Assembly (NCBI RefSeq): GCF_006503695.1
Contig: NZ_SBIK01000014.1
Span: forward strand, 1 to 64,000
From: Tepidiphilus succinatimandens
GTDB lineage: Bacteria; Pseudomonadota; Gammaproteobacteria; Burkholderiales; Rhodocyclaceae
Reading direction: 5' to 3'
DNA: 64,000 nucleotides
Under the pieces are notes generated by a model. That model was not told where the DNA came from. It saw only the letters and a program-made list of their open reading frames with translations, and did no database searches. The translations under genes were made by a program, and so were the position numbers. This document shows positions 30,553-39,386 of this stretch, piece after piece. Each line of letters begins with the position of its first letter. Position 1 is the first letter of the stretch.

Positions 30553-31308
30553 ATGACCTCCTCGCCCCCCGAGCATCGCCCCGTCGTCCTCATCACCGGC
30601 GCCGCCCGGCGCATCGGTGCAGCCATCGCCCGCCATCTGCACGCACACAGCTGGAACGTCGCGCTGCATTATCGCACCTCGGCGACGGCCGCCGAGCAGC
30701 TCGCCGCTGAGCTCAACGCCGAGCGCCCCGCCAGCGCCGCCGCCTTCGCCGCCGAGCTCGCCGCCCCCTCGTGTGCCCCCGCGCTCGTCGCCGCCGTGCT
30801 CGACCGCTTCGGCCGGCTCGACGCGCTGGTCAACAACGCCTCCAGCTTCTACCCCACGCCGCTTCCCGAGGTCACCCCCGGGCAGTGGGAAGATCTGCTC
30901 GGCGCCAACGCCCGCGCCCCCTTCTTCCTCACCCAGGCGGCTGCGCCCGAGCTCGCGCGCCGGCGCGGCGCGGTCGTCAATGTCGTCGACATCCACGCCG
31001 AGCGACCGCTACCGCGCTACCCCGTCTACACCGCCGCCAAGGCGGCGCTCGCCGGTCTCACCCGGGCGCTCGCCATCGAGCTCGCCCCGGCGGTGCGCGT
31101 CAATGGCATCGCCCCCGGCGCCATCCTGTGGCCGGAAGACGATCAATACCCGCCCGCCGAGCGCGAGCGCATCCTTGCCCAGATCCCGCTGCAGCGCCTG
31201 GGCGAACCCGGCGACATCGCCCGCGCCGTGCGCTTCCTCCTGGAAGACGCCCCCTACGTCACCGGCCAGATCCTCGCCGTCGATGGCGGGCGCAGCCTCG
31301 CCCTCTAG
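30553..31308 (+). CDS. Pteridine reductase-like SDR (FolM-like)
   Basis: The 251-residue short-chain dehydrogenase has VLITGAARRIGAAIARHLH, where the TGAxRRIG wording rather than TGxxxGIG marks pteridine reductases. NNASSFYPTPL and catalytic Tyr/Lys in PVYTAAKAAL follow, with a C-terminal GEPGDIARAVRFLLEDAPYVTGQILAVDGG. It probably reduces dihydrofolate or dihydropterins with NADPH. Divergent from the MidA-type gene. A repeat element begins exactly at its stop codon. Confidence 0.85.
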   Translation: MTSSPPEHRPVVLITGAARRIGAAIARHLHAHSWNVALHYRTSATAAEQLAAELNAERPASAAAFAAELAAPSCAPALVAAVLDRFGRLDALVNNASSFYPTPLPEVTPGQWEDLLGANARAPFFLTQAAAPELARRRGAVVNVVDIHAERPLPRYPVYTAAKAALAGLTRALAIELAPAVRVNGIAPGAILWPEDDQYPPAERERILAQIPLQRLGEPGDIARAVRFLLEDAPYVTGQILAVDGGRSLAL

Positions 31309-31452
31309 GGGACGCTGAAGAAATGAGCGAGCGGGATGAAACGCAAGGCGGAAGGTAGCGCAGCGACCGAGACATATCGAGTAGATAGGCGAGGGATCGA
31401 GCACCGCGCAACGCAGCAATTCGCCCGCGCAGCGAATCATTCAGCGTTTCCC
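31308..31452. mobile_element. MITE-like repeat with imperfect terminal inverted repeats
   Basis: The left end GGGGACGCTGAAGAAATGA and the right end TCATTCAGCGTTTCCC (31437-31452) are imperfect inverted copies, enclosing about 145 bp with no gene. Composition and the repeated GCAACGCAGCAATTCGCCCG-type interior resemble short non-autonomous elements I recall from other betaproteobacterial genomes. The first base of the left end is the last base of the upstream TAG, so insertion may have reshaped the gene's end. No clear target duplication is seen. Confidence 0.5.
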
Positions 31453-31598
31453 TGACGCGGACGGACTATACTGAACTCTATCCGACTTCGTCGCCTTGCT
31501 GCTCGCCGAACCCGACGCCCGCGAACTCGCCCGTGGATACGGCCCGGAGCGTTTCGGCGTATGATTTCGTACCATAACGACCACCTTGGGAGCACCCA
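31453..31598. other. Spacer before the PagL-like gene: leftover coding-like fragment and promoter
   Basis: A + strand frame from about 31473 to 31563 reads like a protein end (FVALLLAEPDARELARGYGPERFGV) but is preceded by a stop and has no start, so it may be the tail of a gene cut by the repeat element. Close to the next gene, TATGAT (31559-31564) could be a -10 and TTGGGAG is a fair ribosome site for ATG 31599. Confidence 0.3.
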
Positions 31599-32120
31599 AT
31601 GAAACGTCTCGTCCCGGCACTGATCGCCGCCTGCCTGAGCCTGCCCGTCCTCGCCCAGGACAAGAATTCGATGACCGCCTTCTACGGCCAAGACGGGGAC
31701 ATCGACCGCTATGGCCTCTCCTACCGCTTCAAGCCCTTCTGGGGCGACGTCTGGGGCGGCTGGCAGGCCACCCTCTCGCCCGAAGTCGAAGCCTCCTACC
31801 TCGAGTACGACGGCAACCATCCAGGCAACGACGATGCCGGCGAGCTCGGCGCGCTCCTGCGCTTCCGCCTCGAACGCGGCATGGGCGCCGTGCGCCCCTA
31901 CCTCGACCTCGGCCTCGGCGGTGCCGGCTTCAGCGACACCCACCTCGGTGACAAGGATCTGGGCAGCGCCTTCCAGTTTACCGAGCAGATCGGCGTCGGC
32001 GTCTCGATCGACCAGACCTGGTCGATCGGCTATCGCTTCTCCCACTACTCCAACGCCGGCATCGCCAGCGACAACGACGGACTCAACCTGCACCACGTCG
32101 TGCTCGAAGTGAAGTTCTGA
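31599..32120 (+). CDS. PagL-like lipid A 3-O-deacylase family outer-membrane protein
   Basis: The 173-residue protein has a signal peptide (cleaved after PVLAQ) and alternating-residue beta strands ending in a terminal Phe, as expected for a small outer-membrane barrel. The IGYRFSHYSNAGIASDNDGLN segment matches the PagL active-site region: H149 and S151 correspond to the catalytic His and Ser of Pseudomonas PagL. The position of its catalytic Glu holds Asn163. Activity is therefore uncertain; many distant family members also lack it. Probable job: removing the 3-acyl chain from lipid A, or a structural relative. Confidence 0.75.
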   Translation: MKRLVPALIAACLSLPVLAQDKNSMTAFYGQDGDIDRYGLSYRFKPFWGDVWGGWQATLSPEVEASYLEYDGNHPGNDDAGELGALLRFRLERGMGAVRPYLDLGLGGAGFSDTHLGDKDLGSAFQFTEQIGVGVSIDQTWSIGYRFSHYSNAGIASDNDGLNLHHVVLEVKF

Positions 32121-32122
32121 CG

Positions 32123-32443
32123 ATGGGCTACTACCGCCACCACGTCTTCTTCTGCTGCAACCAGCGCCCGGCGGGCGAAGCCTGCTGCGAGGATCACGGC
32201 GCGAGCGCCCTGCTCGCGCATGCCAAGGCCCGCATCGAGGCGCTGGGCCTGAAGGGCAAAGGGGCAGTACGCATCAACAAGGCCGGCTGCCTCGGACGCT
32301 GCGACGAAGGGCCGGTGCTGGTCGTCTACCCCGAAGGCGTGTGGTACACCTACCTCGACGAGGCCGACATCGACGAGATCATCGACGAGCATCTCGTCGG
32401 TGGCCGCCCCGTCGAGCGCTTGCGACTGCCCGAACGATCATGA
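32123..32443 (+). CDS. Thioredoxin-like [2Fe-2S] ferredoxin
   Basis: The 106-residue protein has the pattern of shethna-type, thioredoxin-fold ferredoxins: HHVFFCCNQRPAGEACCEDHG near the N-terminus and INKAGCLGRCDEGPVLVVYPEGVWYTYLDEADIDEIIDEHL. The four ligand Cys would be drawn from these two clusters. Electron partner unknown. It starts two bases after the PagL-like gene and overlaps the following hydrolase by ATGA, so the three are probably co-transcribed. Confidence 0.88.
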   Translation: MGYYRHHVFFCCNQRPAGEACCEDHGASALLAHAKARIEALGLKGKGAVRINKAGCLGRCDEGPVLVVYPEGVWYTYLDEADIDEIIDEHLVGGRPVERLRLPERS

Positions 32444-33087
32444 CCCGGATTCGCGTCGAGACTCTGCTCGCCCCCGGCCCGGCCGGCACGATCGAAGTGC
32501 TCGCCGACCTGCCCGCCGCGCCGCGCGGCGTGGCGCTCGTGTGCCATCCCCACCCGCTCTTCGGCGGAGCCAACACCAACAAGGTCACCTACACCCTCGC
32601 GCGCGCCTACGCCGAACTCGGCTACGCCGCGCTGCGGCCGAACTTTCGCGGCGTCGGGCGCAGCGAGGGCCGGCACGACCACGGCGAAGGCGAAACGGAA
32701 GACATGCTCGCGCTCCTTGCCTGGGCGGGCGAGCGCTGGGGCGAAGGCGAACTCGCGCTCGCGGGCTTTTCTTTCGGCGCCTACGTGCAGACCCGCGTCG
32801 TCGGACGGCTGCCCGACCCGCCGCGCCACCTCACGCTCGTGGGTCTGCCGCATGGCCTCGCGCTGGGCAGCGGCAAGCAGTACGACACGCCCACGCTTCC
32901 CGAGACGCTGCCGGCGCTGCTGATCCACGGCGAGCACGACGACATCGCCCCGCTCGCGCGCGTCCTCGACTGGGCCCGCCCACAGACGCGGCCCGTCGTC
33001 GTCATCCCCGGGGCGGACCACTTCTTCCACGGCAAGCTCGCCCTCATCAAGACGCTGGTCCAGCGCGACCACGCCGCCGGCTGCTGA
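32440..33087 (+). CDS. Alpha/beta hydrolase of the short dienelactone-hydrolase-like type
   Basis: The 215-residue protein shows VALVCHPHPLFGGANTNKVTYTLARA, LRPNFRGVGRSEGRHDHGEGE, nucleophile elbow LAGFSFGAYV, acid loop HGEHDDIAPL and His in GADHFFHGKL. This wording (CHPHPLFGG, NKVV-like, FRGVGxSxG) marks a widespread bacterial family annotated only as alpha/beta hydrolase or CocE/NonD-like. Cytoplasmic. Start overlaps the ferredoxin stop. Confidence 0.85.
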   Translation: MTRIRVETLLAPGPAGTIEVLADLPAAPRGVALVCHPHPLFGGANTNKVTYTLARAYAELGYAALRPNFRGVGRSEGRHDHGEGETEDMLALLAWAGERWGEGELALAGFSFGAYVQTRVVGRLPDPPRHLTLVGLPHGLALGSGKQYDTPTLPETLPALLIHGEHDDIAPLARVLDWARPQTRPVVVIPGADHFFHGKLALIKTLVQRDHAAGC

Positions 33088-33094
33088 AAGCGCC

Positions 33095-33124
33095 GGACGG
33101 ACGCCGCCACGGCGACGTCCGTCC
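33095..33124. terminator. Hairpin between converging hydrolase and icmF genes
   Basis: GGACGGACG (33095-33103) and CGTCCGTCC (33116-33124) form a perfect 9-bp stem between two converging genes. There is no T run on either side, so termination efficiency is uncertain. Confidence 0.45.
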
Positions 33125-33139
33125 AGGGCGGCACATACC

Positions 33140-36100
33140 TCACATGCTGCGCCGGTACTGCCCGCCCACCTCGTAGAGCGCCTGCGACAGCTGCCCCAGC
33201 GAGCAGTAGCGCACCGCGTCCATCAGCACCTCGAAGACGTTACCGCCGGCCATGGCCGTCTCCTGGATCTTGGCGAGCCACTTCGGCGCCTCCTCGCGGT
33301 TGCGCTCGTGGAATTCCCGCAGGCGGCGCAGCTGGCTTTGCTTCTCTTCCTCGGTCGAGCGCGCGAGCTCGAGCTTCTCGGGGATGACGTCGCCCTTCGG
33401 ATTGCGGAAGGTATTCACCCCGATGATGGGCAAGCTCCCGTCGTGCTTCTTCTGCTCGTAATGGAGCGACTCTTCCTGGATCTTGCTGCGCTGATAGCCC
33501 GTCTCCATCGCCCCGAGCACCCCGCCGCGTTCGGCCAGACGCTCGAACTCGCGCAACACCTCCTCTTCCACGAGGTCGGTGAGCTCCTCGATGATGAAGC
33601 TGCCCTGGTTCGGGTTCTCGTTCTTCGCCAGACCCCACTCGCGGTTAATGATGAGCTGAATCGCCATCGCCCGGCGCACCGACTCCTCCGTGGGCGTGGT
33701 GATCGCCTCGTCGTAGGCATTGGTATGCAGGCTGTTGCAGTTGTCGTAGATGGCGATGAGCGCCTGCAAGGTAGTGCGGATGTCGTTGAAATCCATCTCC
33801 TGCGCGTGCAGCGAGCGCCCCGAAGTCTGGATGTGGTACTTCAGCTTCTGGCTGCGCTCGTTGGCCCCGTAGCGATGCTTCATGGCGATCGCCCAAATGC
33901 GCCGCGCCACGCGCCCGATCACGCCGTACTCCGGATCCATGCCGTTGCTGAAGAAGAAGGAAAGGTTGGGCGCAAAGTCGTCGATGTGCATGCCGCGCGC
34001 CAGATAGCTTTCCACGTAGGTAAACCCGTTGGCGAGCGTGAAGGCGAGCTGGGTGATGGGGTTCGCCCCGGCCTCGGCGATGTGATAGCCCGAAATCGAC
34101 ACCGAGTAGAAGTTGCGCACGTCGTGATGGACGAAGTACTCCTGGATGTCGCCCATCAGCTTCAGGGCGAACTCCGTGGAGAAGATGCACGTGTTCTGGC
34201 CTTGATCCTCCTTGAGGATGTCGGCCTGCACCGTGCCGCGCACGGTGGAGAGCACCCACTCCTTGATCTTCTCCGCCTCCTCTTCCGTGGGCTCGCGCCC
34301 GTTCTGCTCGCGGAACTTGTCGATCTGCTGGTCGATGGCGGTGTTGAAGAACATCGCCAGGATCATCGGCGCCGGCCCGTTGATGGTCATCGACACCGAG
34401 GTGTTCGGCGCGCACAGATCGAATCCCGAGTAGAGCACCTTCATGTCGTCGAGCGTGGCCACCGACACGCCCGAGTTGCCGATCTTGCCGTAGATGTCGG
34501 GCCGCTCATCCGGATCGCAGCCGTAGAGGGTGACCGAGTCGAAGGCGGTGGAGAGCCGAGCCGCCGGCATCCCTTCGGTGAGCTTGCGGAAACGCCGGTT
34601 GGTGCGGAACGGGTCGCCCTCGCCGGCGAACATGCGCGTCGGATCCTCGTTCTCGCGCTTGAAGGCGAAGACCCCGGCCGTGTAAGGGAAAGAGCCGGGC
34701 ACGTTCTCCTTCATGAGGAATTTGAGCACCTCGCCCTCGTCCTCGAACGTGGGCAGCGCCACCTTGCGGATCTTGTTGCCCGAGAGCGACTCGTGATAGA
34801 GCCTGGTGCGGATCTCCTTGCCGCGGATCTTCACCACATACTCGTCCTGGGCATAGAGCTCGCGCAGCGTCGGCCATTGGTCGAGCAGCTTCTTGGCGTG
34901 CGGCGTGAGTTCCCCGTCCTTCCAGGCGATGAGCTCGTCGAAATGCTCGGCCGGCTTGCCACAGCGCTCGAAGAGCGCCTTGGCGATGCGCAGGGACTGG
35001 CGCTCGCGCGCGATGCGGGCCTGCGCCTGCACCTGGCGATGATAGTCGCGCACCGTCTGCGCGATCTCGGCGAGATAACGGGCACGCTCGGCCGGGATGA
35101 TGGCCCGCCCCTTGCTGGACGCGCGCACCGACACCACGGGCAGCTTGCCCGGGATCTTCGCGTTCAACCCCTGCGCCACCAGCCGCGGCAACATGGCCTG
35201 GTAGAGCGCGGTGACGCCGTCGTCGTTGAAACGCGAGGCCATGGTACCGAAGACGGGCATCTCTTCCGGCGCCAGATGGAAGAGCTCGCGGTTGCGCTGA
35301 TACTGCTTGCGCACGTCGCGCAGCGCATCCTCCGCCCCTTTGCGGTCGAACTTGTTGATCGCCACGAAATCGGCGAAATCGAGCATGTCGATCTTCTCGA
35401 GCTGGCTAGCGGCGCCGAATTCTGGCGTCATCACGTAGAGCGAGGTATCCACGTATGGGACGATGGCCGCATCCCCCTGGCCGATGCCGGAAGTCTCGAC
35501 GATGACGAAATCGTAGCCGGTGAGCTTGCAGGCGGCGATCACTTCCCTGAGCGAGCGCGACACCTCGCTGCCCGTGTCGCGCGTGGCGAGCGAGCGCATG
35601 TAGATGTTCTCGTGCTCGATCGAATTCATGCGGATGCGATCGCCCAGCAGCGCCCCGCCGGTGCGCTTGCGCGAGGGGTCGATGGAGATGACGGCGATTT
35701 TCAGCCGGTCCTCCTGGTCCAGCCGGAAGCGGCGCACCAGCTCGTCGGTGAGTGAGCTCTTGCCCGCCCCGCCGGTGCCGGTGATGCCGAGCGTGGGCAC
35801 GCGCAGCGAAGCGGCCGCCTCCAGTAGCCCCCGGCGGATGGAATCGGGATAGGCGTCGTTCTCCAGCGCCGTGATCACCCGCGCGAGCGTGCGCCAGTCG
35901 CCCTGCCCCAGCCGCTCGAGGATCTCTTCGAGCGTGGCCGGCGCCTCGTGGCTGAGATCGAAGTCGGCGCGCTGCACCACGTCGTTGATCATGCCCTGCA
36001 GCCCCAGACGGGCGCCATCTTCCGGCGAATAGATGCGCTCCACCCCGTAGGCTTCGAGCTCGCGGATCTCGGGCGGCACGATCACCCCGCCCCCGCCGCC

Positions 36101-36412
36101 GAACACCTTGATCTTCTCGCCGCCGTTCGCCCGCAGCAGATCGACCATGTACTTGAAGAACTCGACGTGCCCGCCCTGGTAGCTCGTCACGGCGATCCCC
36201 TGCACGTCCTCCTGCAGCGCCGCGCGCACGATCTCGCCCGCCGAGCGGTTGTGCCCCAGGTGGATCACCTCGCAGCCGGTCGCTTGCAGGATGCGGCGCA
36301 TGATGTTGATCGAGGCGTCGTGCCCGTCGAAGAGCGCCGCCGCGGTGACGAAGCGCACCTTGTTCTTCGGCTTGTACGGGGCGATTTTGTGCTGGACGTG
36401 CGGATCGCTCAT
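33140..36412 (-). CDS. icmF: Fused isobutyryl-CoA mutase IcmF
   Basis: The 1090-residue protein fuses three parts: an N-terminal B12 domain with [14 protein letters not shown] (cobalt ligand about H31), SYQGGH and GGGGGVI; a MeaI-type GTPase with Walker A GTGGAGKS (about 212-219), [18 protein letters not shown] and NKFD; and a C-terminal TIM-barrel mutase. In the mutase, GVFAFKREN has Phe and [11 protein letters not shown] has Gln where methylmalonyl-CoA mutase has Tyr and Arg, the change that shifts specificity to isobutyryl/n-butyryl- or isovaleryl-type CoA. The ribosome site GGAGGG precedes ATG 36412. It has its own promoter with a perfect palindrome and no adjacent partner gene. Confidence 0.95.
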   Translation of the reverse strand: MSDPHVQHKIAPYKPKNKVRFVTAAALFDGHDASINIMRRILQATGCEVIHLGHNRSAGEIVRAALQEDVQGIAVTSYQGGHVEFFKYMVDLLRANGGEKIKVFGGGGGVIVPPEIRELEAYGVERIYSPEDGARLGLQGMINDVVQRADFDLSHEAPATLEEILERLGQGDWRTLARVITALENDAYPDSIRRGLLEAAASLRVPTLGITGTGGAGKSSLTDELVRRFRLDQEDRLKIAVISIDPSRKRTGGALLGDRIRMNSIEHENIYMRSLATRDTGSEVSRSLREVIAACKLTGYDFVIVETSGIGQGDAAIVPYVDTSLYVMTPEFGAASQLEKIDMLDFADFVAINKFDRKGAEDALRDVRKQYQRNRELFHLAPEEMPVFGTMASRFNDDGVTALYQAMLPRLVAQGLNAKIPGKLPVVSVRASSKGRAIIPAERARYLAEIAQTVRDYHRQVQAQARIARERQSLRIAKALFERCGKPAEHFDELIAWKDGELTPHAKKLLDQWPTLRELYAQDEYVVKIRGKEIRTRLYHESLSGNKIRKVALPTFEDEGEVLKFLMKENVPGSFPYTAGVFAFKRENEDPTRMFAGEGDPFRTNRRFRKLTEGMPAARLSTAFDSVTLYGCDPDERPDIYGKIGNSGVSVATLDDMKVLYSGFDLCAPNTSVSMTINGPAPMILAMFFNTAIDQQIDKFREQNGREPTEEEAEKIKEWVLSTVRGTVQADILKEDQGQNTCIFSTEFALKLMGDIQEYFVHHDVRNFYSVSISGYHIAEAGANPITQLAFTLANGFTYVESYLARGMHIDDFAPNLSFFFSNGMDPEYGVIGRVARRIWAIAMKHRYGANERSQKLKYHIQTSGRSLHAQEMDFNDIRTTLQALIAIYDNCNSLHTNAYDEAITTPTEESVRRAMAIQLIINREWGLAKNENPNQGSFIIEELTDLVEEEVLREFERLAERGGVLGAMETGYQRSKIQEESLHYEQKKHDGSLPIIGVNTFRNPKGDVIPEKLELARSTEEEKQSQLRRLREFHERNREEAPKWLAKIQETAMAGGNVFEVLMDAVRYCSLGQLSQALYEVGGQYRRSM

Positions 36413-36451
36413 GAAAGTCCCTCCTCGTGCGATGCGGTTTTTTCAAACGGA

Positions 36452-36486
36452 AATGTAGCGCGAAGATGACGTTGACGTCAACGTCA
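36452..36486 (-). promoter_or_regulatory. icmF promoter with perfect 20-bp palindrome
   Basis: TGACGTTGACGTCAACGTCA at 36467-36486 is a perfect palindrome. On the minus strand it contains TTGACG (36476-36481), 18 bp before TACATT (36452-36457), a reasonable -35/-10 pair. A dimeric regulator bound there would cover the -35. The half-sites remind me of sites described for LiuR-type (MerR) regulators of branched-chain and fatty acid catabolism; that link is memory-based inference. Confidence 0.7.
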
Positions 36487-36528
36487 ACCGAGAGGCGGGT
36501 ACGAGTTCCCGCCGCCGTCACAAAAGAA

Positions 36529-36546
36529 AAGGGGCCGAAGCCCCTT
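36529..36546 (-). terminator. Rho-independent terminator of the first porin gene
   Basis: AAGGGGCTTCGGCCCCTT on the minus strand, followed by TTCTTTTG. It lies 34 bp beyond the porin stop and also insulates icmF. Confidence 0.8.
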
Positions 36547-36579
36547 TCCCCGATGGAATGGAAAAACGACCGGTCGGCG

Positions 36580-37743
36580 TCAGAAGGAATGGGACATGCC
36601 GACGAAGAAGAGGTCGGTGTCGTCCACCTTGCCCGTCCCAGAATGACCATTGAAGGAGGAATCGGTCTGCCCCAGGTTGAAGGCGTCGTTCCAGGTGAGA
36701 TCGTCGTAGTCGATCTTGTTGTAGCCGAGATACCCGGTGGTGCGCTTGGAGAACGCATGGGTATAGGCCACAGTGAAGGACTTGGGCTTCACGTCGCGCG
36801 ACAGGACATTGTCCACCTTGTCGAGATCGGCCTGCCCGTAGGAGAAGTGGATGTTGCCCACGCCCACCGGCACGATCACGCCCACCTGCCACAGATCGAC
36901 GTCGAAACCGTTCACCCCCATCACGTCGCGGCCCTGCTGGTAGGAGCCGGCGAGCGTAGCCATGCCAAAGTTGTAGGAGGCGCCCAGGAACCATTCTTTC
37001 TGGGTATCATCCCCTTTGGCGTACTTATCGGAGACGTTCTGCCCGCTGTACTTGATGCCGTGGTAGATGGCGCCGACTTTCAGCGGGCCGTTGTCGTAGC
37101 GCAGGGCCAGGCCATATTTGTCGTCGTCGTCGTAATCGACGCGCTTGCCGTTGGGGCTGAGAAGATTTTTCCCCGAGTCGCTTTCGCGGTTACCCGCCGA
37201 ATAAATGGCGCTCAAGGAAACGGACTGAAAGACCCCGTCGTAGGCCACGGCGTTGTTCCAGCGCGCCGGCGAGTTCGGGGTGATGGTCAGATTGCCCAGC
37301 AGCGACAGCCAGCTCTGTGGGCTGGGCGTCGCCGAGAGCAACGCGTCGTAGGCATAGATGAAATAGCCCGGCGCGTATTGACGGCCCAACGCGACCTGAC
37401 CGAAGTTGCCCTTCAGACCGACGTAGGCTTGGCGGGTGAAGGTCTGGTCACCACTATTCTTATCGTCATCCCCCGTCATCCCCGTCGACTTGCCGCTATC
37501 GATGTTGATCCCTTGTTCCAGCACGAACACGGCTTTCAGGCCGCTGCCGAGGTCTTCCTCGCCACGGAAGCCGATGCGGCTGCCCGCCAGACCGCCGGAG
37601 TCGACGCCCATCGCGTCGTCACCCATGAAGTCGCCGTACTTCATGTAGGCGTCGGCGACACCGTAGATCTGGATGTTCGACTGCGCGAACACCGGCGCCG
37701 AGACGAGGCCCGCCACCGCCAGTGCGATCAGTTTCTTTTGCAT
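36580..37743 (-). CDS. Gram-negative porin (trimeric 16-strand type), copy 1
   Basis: The 387-residue protein has a signal peptide (KKLIALAVAGLVSAPVFA, cleaved before QSNIQIYGV), the betaproteobacterial porin N-terminus IQIYGVADAYMKYG, GSRIGFRGEEDLGSGLKAVFVLEQG, FTRQAYVGLKGNFGQVALGRQYAPGY and a terminal Phe (HSF) needed for barrel assembly. It should be a trimeric outer-membrane channel with a constriction loop. ATG 37741-37743 has a GAGGAGAAA ribosome site. It lies downstream of a second, closely related porin in the same direction. Confidence 0.93.
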   Translation of the reverse strand: MQKKLIALAVAGLVSAPVFAQSNIQIYGVADAYMKYGDFMGDDAMGVDSGGLAGSRIGFRGEEDLGSGLKAVFVLEQGINIDSGKSTGMTGDDDKNSGDQTFTRQAYVGLKGNFGQVALGRQYAPGYFIYAYDALLSATPSPQSWLSLLGNLTITPNSPARWNNAVAYDGVFQSVSLSAIYSAGNRESDSGKNLLSPNGKRVDYDDDDKYGLALRYDNGPLKVGAIYHGIKYSGQNVSDKYAKGDDTQKEWFLGASYNFGMATLAGSYQQGRDVMGVNGFDVDLWQVGVIVPVGVGNIHFSYGQADLDKVDNVLSRDVKPKSFTVAYTHAFSKRTTGYLGYNKIDYDDLTWNDAFNLGQTDSSFNGHSGTGKVDDTDLFFVGMSHSF

Positions 37744-38032
37744 CGTGTTTCTCCTCTCTTGCAAGAAGGAAGTCCGTCTTCGGGCGGAGGATGCCGCCCA
37801 CCGAAAAGCATCGCTGAACTGAACCGAGCGAAGCTTGATGATATTGTGGCCGCGACGGGGAACGATGGCAAGGGAGGCTTCGGCGGAGGGTATGATTTCA
37901 CGGCAAAGGTGTTGTATCGCCACAACAGTCATGGCGGCGACGCATTGCAGCACGATGCTGCGCCGGCAGAAACGAAGCCCCCGTCGCCGCAGACGGCACG
38001 GGGGAGGCACGTCGAAGGGGATTGGCCGCCAA
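37744..38032. other. Spacer between the two porin genes: leader hairpin and terminator-like stem
   Basis: Near the porin 1 start, GGGCGG (37782-37787) and CCGCCC (37794-37799) form a leader hairpin. CCCCCGT (37978-37984) and ACGGGGG (37998-38004) form a strong stem just beyond the porin 2 stop, followed on the minus strand by CTTCGTTTC, a weak terminator candidate. The middle holds the porin 1 promoter, but I could not fix its boxes. No gene is seen. Confidence 0.45.
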
Positions 38033-39187
38033 TCAGAATCTATGGATCATCCCGACATATGCAAAGCTGGTGGAATCCATATTCTCCGGCTTCGTCGTGC
38101 TGTGGCCATTCGCACCGGCTACGAATCCATAGTCCAGTGCCGTCCCCCACGGCATATCATCATAGTCGGTATAGTGATAACCGACATAGACGGCAGTACG
38201 TTTGGAGAGGTCCTGGGTATAACCCAGAGTGAACGACTTCGGTTTGTAATCGGGGCCGGTCGGCGTGTCGATTTTTTCCTGCCCGTATGCCAATCGAATA
38301 TTTCCAGGGCCGACCGGCACGACCGCACCGAGCTGCCAGAAGTCGACGTCGAGATCGCTCCTGCCGAACACGTCCGAGCCTTTTTGATAGAGACCCATCA
38401 CCGTTGCCACGCCGAAGTTGTAGGCGGCGCCGATCAACCAATCTTGCTGGGTTTCGTCTCGGTCGGCAGGCGAGTCGATGTATGAACCCCCTGAAAAGCG
38501 AGACTTGAATTTGACACCTTGATAAATGGCTCCCAGCTTGAGCGGCCCGTTGTCATATTTCAGCGAAACGCCGTACTTGTCGTCGTCGCTGGCATCATAG
38601 CCGCTTGACCCCGCCATCTCGGTTTCCCTGTTACCTGCCGAGTAGATGGCGGCGATGCTCACCGACTGAAAGGTACCATTGTAGGCCACCGAATTGTTCC
38701 AGCGCGCCAGCGAAGCCGGCTGAATGGTGAGGCCGCCGAATGTCGTCAAGTCAGCCATCGGACCAACCGTGCCGCCCATGAATGGATCATAGGGATCGGC
38801 AAAGTAGCCCGGAGCATACTGCCGGCCCAAGGCAACTTGGCCGAAGGAGCCTTTGAGGCCGACGTAGGCCTGGCGTGTGAACACGTCGCTGCCGGAGTTT
38901 GCCGCAGAATCCGTTCCACTCATATAGGCTGACTTGCCGGTGCTGATATCGTATCCTTCCTCGAGCAAAAATACCGCCTTCAAACCGTTGCCAAGATCTT
39001 CTTCGCCACGGAAACCGAGGCGGCTGCCGGCAATACCGCCGTCGTGCACGCTCATCAAATCGTCGCCCATCAGCTGCCCGTAGCGCATGTAAGCATCGGC
39101 AACGCCATAGATCTGGACGTTGGATTGCGCGAACACCGGCGCGGCGAGGCTGCCGAGCACTGCCAATGCAAGCAGTTTCTTTTTCAT
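38033..39187 (-). CDS. Gram-negative porin (trimeric 16-strand type), copy 2
   Basis: The 384-residue protein parallels copy 1: signal peptide KKKLLALAVLGSLAAPVFA, VQIYGVADAYMRYG, GSRLGFRGEEDLGNGLKAVFLLEEG, FTRQAYVGLKGSFGQVALGRQYAPGYF and terminal Phe (HRF). Large blocks are near-identical while extracellular-loop regions differ, as expected for a tandem duplication diverging in loops. The DNA is visibly richer in A/T than neighbouring genes. It has its own promoter-like region and long leader upstream. Confidence 0.93.
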   Translation of the reverse strand: MKKKLLALAVLGSLAAPVFAQSNVQIYGVADAYMRYGQLMGDDLMSVHDGGIAGSRLGFRGEEDLGNGLKAVFLLEEGYDISTGKSAYMSGTDSAANSGSDVFTRQAYVGLKGSFGQVALGRQYAPGYFADPYDPFMGGTVGPMADLTTFGGLTIQPASLARWNNSVAYNGTFQSVSIAAIYSAGNRETEMAGSSGYDASDDDKYGVSLKYDNGPLKLGAIYQGVKFKSRFSGGSYIDSPADRDETQQDWLIGAAYNFGVATVMGLYQKGSDVFGRSDLDVDFWQLGAVVPVGPGNIRLAYGQEKIDTPTGPDYKPKSFTLGYTQDLSKRTAVYVGYHYTDYDDMPWGTALDYGFVAGANGHSTTKPENMDSTSFAYVGMIHRF

Positions 39188-39274
39188 TTCTGGTCTCCCT
39201 TCGATTCCGTAAACAGGAGGCGCGGAAACTCCCCTCCATCGATCACCGCGTCCCTCGAAGACGCGGGCAACGGA

Positions 39275-39303
39275 TTTTTACATAAGTTTTGTTACTCCAA
39301 CAA
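39275..39303 (-). promoter_or_regulatory. Probable promoter of porin copy 2
   Basis: On the minus strand TTGTTG (39298-39303), 17 bp spacer, TAAAAA (39275-39280). The leader to the ATG is about 80 bp with a GGAGACC-type site just before the start. Confidence 0.4.
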
Positions 39304-39386
39304 TTGGAAATACTGAAAACAACAAAATTGATGAAAGCTGTTGTGTGAATGCGACAAGGGAGCAGAAGTGGAACCGCAGACACCTG

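Noticed and set aside
33308-35755. A + strand open frame of about 815 codons opposite icmF
   Set aside because: Antisense shadow with biased composition; the minus strand frame is a full-length, motif-complete IcmF.
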